Assembly (NCBI GenBank): GCA_963277665.1
Contig: OY728153.1
Location: 276,742,250 to 276,806,249 of the forward strand
Length of the DNA: 64,000 nt
Origin: Viscum album
Lineage: Eukaryota > Streptophyta > Magnoliopsida > Santalales > Viscaceae
Direction of reading: 5' to 3'
The notes below the pieces were generated by a model. It saw only the letters and a program-made list of their open reading frames with translations, did not search any database and was not told where the DNA came from. Within the stretch, counting starts at the first letter, position 1. Each line of letters opens with the position of its first letter. This document shows positions 61,204 to 64,000 of the stretch, in pieces. Position numbers and translations under genes: made by a program.

Positions 61204-62829
61204 AGGAGACGAGGGGCACTCATGGAATGTAAAGAAAAGTCACTTTATTTCAAAATGGTATTCGGTTTTAAGAGGTCCCACATTGATGTATTTAGAGGAT
61301 AAGGTGATAAGGGTTTGAAATCCACTCATCCAATAGGTTTTGGACATGTTTAGGTCTTATATATTACATTATCATACCATTTTATTTAAATCGTTAAATA
61401 ATGAGGTCATGGCTGCATCATCATGATGTCATAAATAATTTAATTTATTTAATGTCTAAAAATTATAAAAAAAATTATATGATGTAGGAAATATTTTCAT
61501 ATTTCCAATGACTATTTATAGTAAAAAATATGACTTGTATAACCCCATGTAAAAATTGTTTTAGTAAAACATCTCATGTGTGTGTCATTTTTACTTTAAC
61601 ATTAAATAAAAAGTTATTTATGTCATTTCCCAACCAATGTGGCTCCATGGGGTCCCCGAGTTGACCCATGGTTTGTCTTGATCTTCCATTAAACATCCAA
61701 TAAGGGTAGGACATGTGTCAAGGTATTTTCATTTTATTATAATATCATTTTTTCCTTAAATTGCACTAATTACCTCTCACCGCGATTAAAAACTTAATAA
61801 GTTACTATTCACCAAAAAATTATTTTTATCTCATTGAACCACATTTTAATTCTTAATGACAACCATGTATATCGGTTTTTTGAAATTCAAAACACAGAAG
61901 TGGTAAAATATCATTTAAACGAAAAATCTGTTTTTATAAGTACCACTTAGTGGTTTCACTATTCATCAAAAATTGATGTTTTTCAGAGAAATACCAAAAA
62001 TTCACCCTAAGCTATATTTGATATTTTGAATTCAAAAATGAAGTCCATTTTACAAAATTCACAACATATAAGTTGCATTAAATAATTTAATAATTAATTC
62101 CCGTTGTTAGAGAAAATAGCGTGTTTTTATGAAACAATAAGTATCCAAAGATTGACACTAGTTTAAGTCCGATTTCAAAGTGAAATTAATTCCAACGACC
62201 ACTATTGGATTTAATGGTAAAAATATTTTATAATTTCACTTTAAAACCAATTCAAATGATAATCTAATCATATAAATAAATTAGATTAAAAAGAGGTTTT
62301 GAATTAAAATACAACATTTTACACTATTCATTAAAAAATGAACTTTATCGGAAAGATACCAAAAATTTACACAAAGTAAATTTTGATGTCCTGATTTTAA
62401 AGAAGAGTTATATTTGGTACAATAGAATTTATAAGATTGATCAAAACTATATTTAATGACGGTTCTCCATCAAAAGGTGATAAGTGAACCCTTAGTGAAA
62501 ATTACGGTATAAATGCCTAAAATTGAATTCTTTCCATATTTTAAGCCTTTATCTTTTATTGGGTAAATGTAAAAACATTTAAAAACATATATAATCATAT
62601 TTTAGTTATTTATATCCATTCCCGCCAGTACAATGGCTACGTGTTAACTAACATTTAAAATAATATTATTTTATTACTAGTATGCAACGTAAGTTTTCAA
62701 AGAAACTCATCGTTGCGTATCGAGTACGCTATCGAACGTAGAAACCCCTTTTAATTAAAATTAATATTTAATTCGTAAATATTAATAAATATGAAATTTT
62801 TTTATTCTTTATTTACATAGGCTGTTACA

Positions 62830-62834
62830 ATAAT
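62830..62834. repeat. Target-site duplication of element E, right copy
   Basis: ATAAT, identical to 52506-52510. Confidence 0.8.
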
Positions 62835-64000
62835 ACATTCCATGTATTACATGAATGAATCATATCCCTTTGAGTTGTTGATAGTCTACACTTCCACAAA
62901 TGATGTTATCTTATTCACAAAAAATGGAAAGTATAATGGTAAGTGTTATTTTAAATTAGATATTATATTTATTTATAATTTATTTGTAACTGATGAATTA
63001 TTTTTATATTTGTGTAAAAAGAATATTTTAATACATTAGTTAGTAGTATTCATAATAGATATTTTATATATTAGTCTATTAAATTATAATATTTTAATAA
63101 TATATTGTTACTTAATAAAACTCAGTATTGCATGTAATTGAAGCTATTAAAGACAATAGTTGTTGTGTGCAACATATGAAAGCTTTTTGTAGCATATATT
63201 TCAAGCTATAAAAAATATTTCATTTATTCAAAATAGTAAATATATTATAACTTATTGGGATATTACATTCTCTTATATGCTTAGTGTAGCGAGGCATACA
63301 CACTATAAAATAAAAAGTTCCTACATCAGATGTTCATGGCTTTTAATTATCCCCATCGTAAATAATGTTTATCCTCCTAATATGAACTAACTGTTGGTGA
63401 TATATTATTTGACATTTCATATGATTTAAATCCTTAATCATAAGAAGAGTTTGTAAGAAATCCTCTAGAAAATAGGGAATGGGATGTACAATGGTCACAT
63501 GGAATAAAATATAAATAGGTCCCTATATAGAAGAACATATGAAGAATTTAGAGATACATACTTGGAGGAAAATTGTAAATATTTATTTGGACTGATTAAG
63601 GTCCTCACACAGAAACATTTGAATGATCAATGGAATGTTGAGGGCCTAAAATACATACTTTGTTTTATTTAAAAGACCACCGATTCAATAAAAATTAATT
63701 AATTTTGACATAAATTTTATTAGATCATTTTTCTAATGTTGAAAAATTAATTTACTTCCTTAGAATATAAGAAAATTTCATTGCATGATTCATTTTCATT
63801 TCATATGAACAATTCAATATTTTAGGAGTGCTTAAATAAAGTTTTAATTCATCCCTGACATCAGGATTTGGGAATCCAAAAATTGACTTTGGTCCTTCAA
63901 TCAATAAAATATACATTTAATGGATCATAATTACCATAAAAGAGTGAAAATTCATTATATTTATCTTTAAATATTCTCTAAATCCAATATGATTAAGACA
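62835..64000 (-). repeat. Old LTR X (minus strand), second piece, to the window edge
   Basis: Directly after E the order of blocks continues where 52505 stopped. 'catatccctttgagttgttgatagtctacacttcc' type sequence at 62868-62910 parallels E 54120-54155 (aatcactttgagggggcagtagtccgcacttcc), and 'aaaatggaaagtataatggtaagtg' parallels 'taatggaaaccataaaggtatgc'. After about 63300 similarity becomes too weak to follow. No gene is supported to the end. Confidence 0.6.

Larger units (their letters stand above)
52511..62829 (-). mobile_element. Element E: Ty3/Gypsy chromovirus with very long LTRs and a shortened interior
   Basis: 10.3 kb, with two LTRs of about 3821 and 3825 bp around only 2673 bp of interior, so LTRs make up about three quarters. 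The interior read right to left holds a primer site, a short scrap, RT from its YxDD site onward, RNase H, integrase, chromodomain and polypurine tract. Gag, protease and the first part of RT are absent. The ATAAT target duplication flanks it. LTR differences are roughly 4-5% in a sampled stretch, the lowest in the window. It is a chromovirus related to D by protein, though the LTR families differ. Confidence 0.94.
59005..62829 (-). repeat. 5' LTR of element E
   Basis: Partner of 52511-56331. On the minus strand it starts TGTAACAGCC and ends GGCCTTAGA, while the other copy ends GGCCTTATA. It contains the same hairpin, TATA box and repeated blocks. Confidence 0.94.

Noticed and set aside
1..64000. 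A new defence, phage, CRISPR or other gene system
   Set aside because: Everything readable is Ty3/Gypsy retroelement sequence. There are no direct-repeat and spacer arrays, no operons and no non-retroelement protein domains that I can support.

Overview
This window is a stretch of plant nuclear DNA made almost entirely of LTR retrotransposons nested inside one another. I found no intact host gene, tRNA, rRNA, CRISPR array or bacterial-type operon. The plant origin rests on Ty3/Gypsy pol with C-terminal chromodomains (chromoviruses resembling the Tekay/Del group), a second non-chromovirus (Tat-like) pol relic, initiator-Met tRNA primer sites next to LTR ends, and 2.6-3.8 kb AT-rich LTRs. A repeat-rich, probably large-genome flowering plant is likely; the species cannot be named from the sequence.

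Layout, left to right. 1-842: the 3' part of an LTR of family D (+ strand). 843-6100: a very decayed Tat-like Ty3/Gypsy element (+), with gag near 2.1-2.8 kb and protease-RT near 4.2-6.1 kb. About 6200-9385: old element C (+), with a 5' LTR end, a perfect primer site at 7470-7480, a decayed gag and a 3' LTR starting at 9138. That LTR is interrupted by element D (9386-19708, - strand), which has two 2.64 kb LTRs around gag-PR-RT-RNaseH-IN-chromodomain with scattered stops. The C LTR resumes at 19714. 24059-45913: element B (+), very decayed, whose 3' LTR (starting 31255) is split by element F (31784-42749, +; 3.1 kb LTRs, perfect 5-bp target duplication TATCT). 45919-50850: unresolved AT-rich DNA. 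50850-52510 and 62830-64000: two halves of an old LTR (here called X, - strand), split by element E (52511-62829, -; 3.82 kb LTRs, target duplication ATAAT).

Relative ages follow from the nesting and from LTR divergence judged by eye. E is the youngest: roughly 4-5% LTR differences in a sampled stretch and only two stop codons across RT-RNaseH-IN-chromodomain. D is older (about 1 in 10 positions differ), F older still (roughly 15% at the LTR start), and B, C, X and the Tat relic are the oldest. E keeps an apparently complete integrase catalytic set but has lost gag, protease and the first part of RT, so it could not move without help.

The non-coding part holds most of the unusual structure. 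The F LTRs carry a GC-rich array of about 100-bp units, an exact 25-bp minisatellite and a third short-period repeat. The E LTRs carry a two-part inverted repeat whose outline survives in the ancient X copy. Several families have LTRs ending in TA rather than CA on the 3' side.
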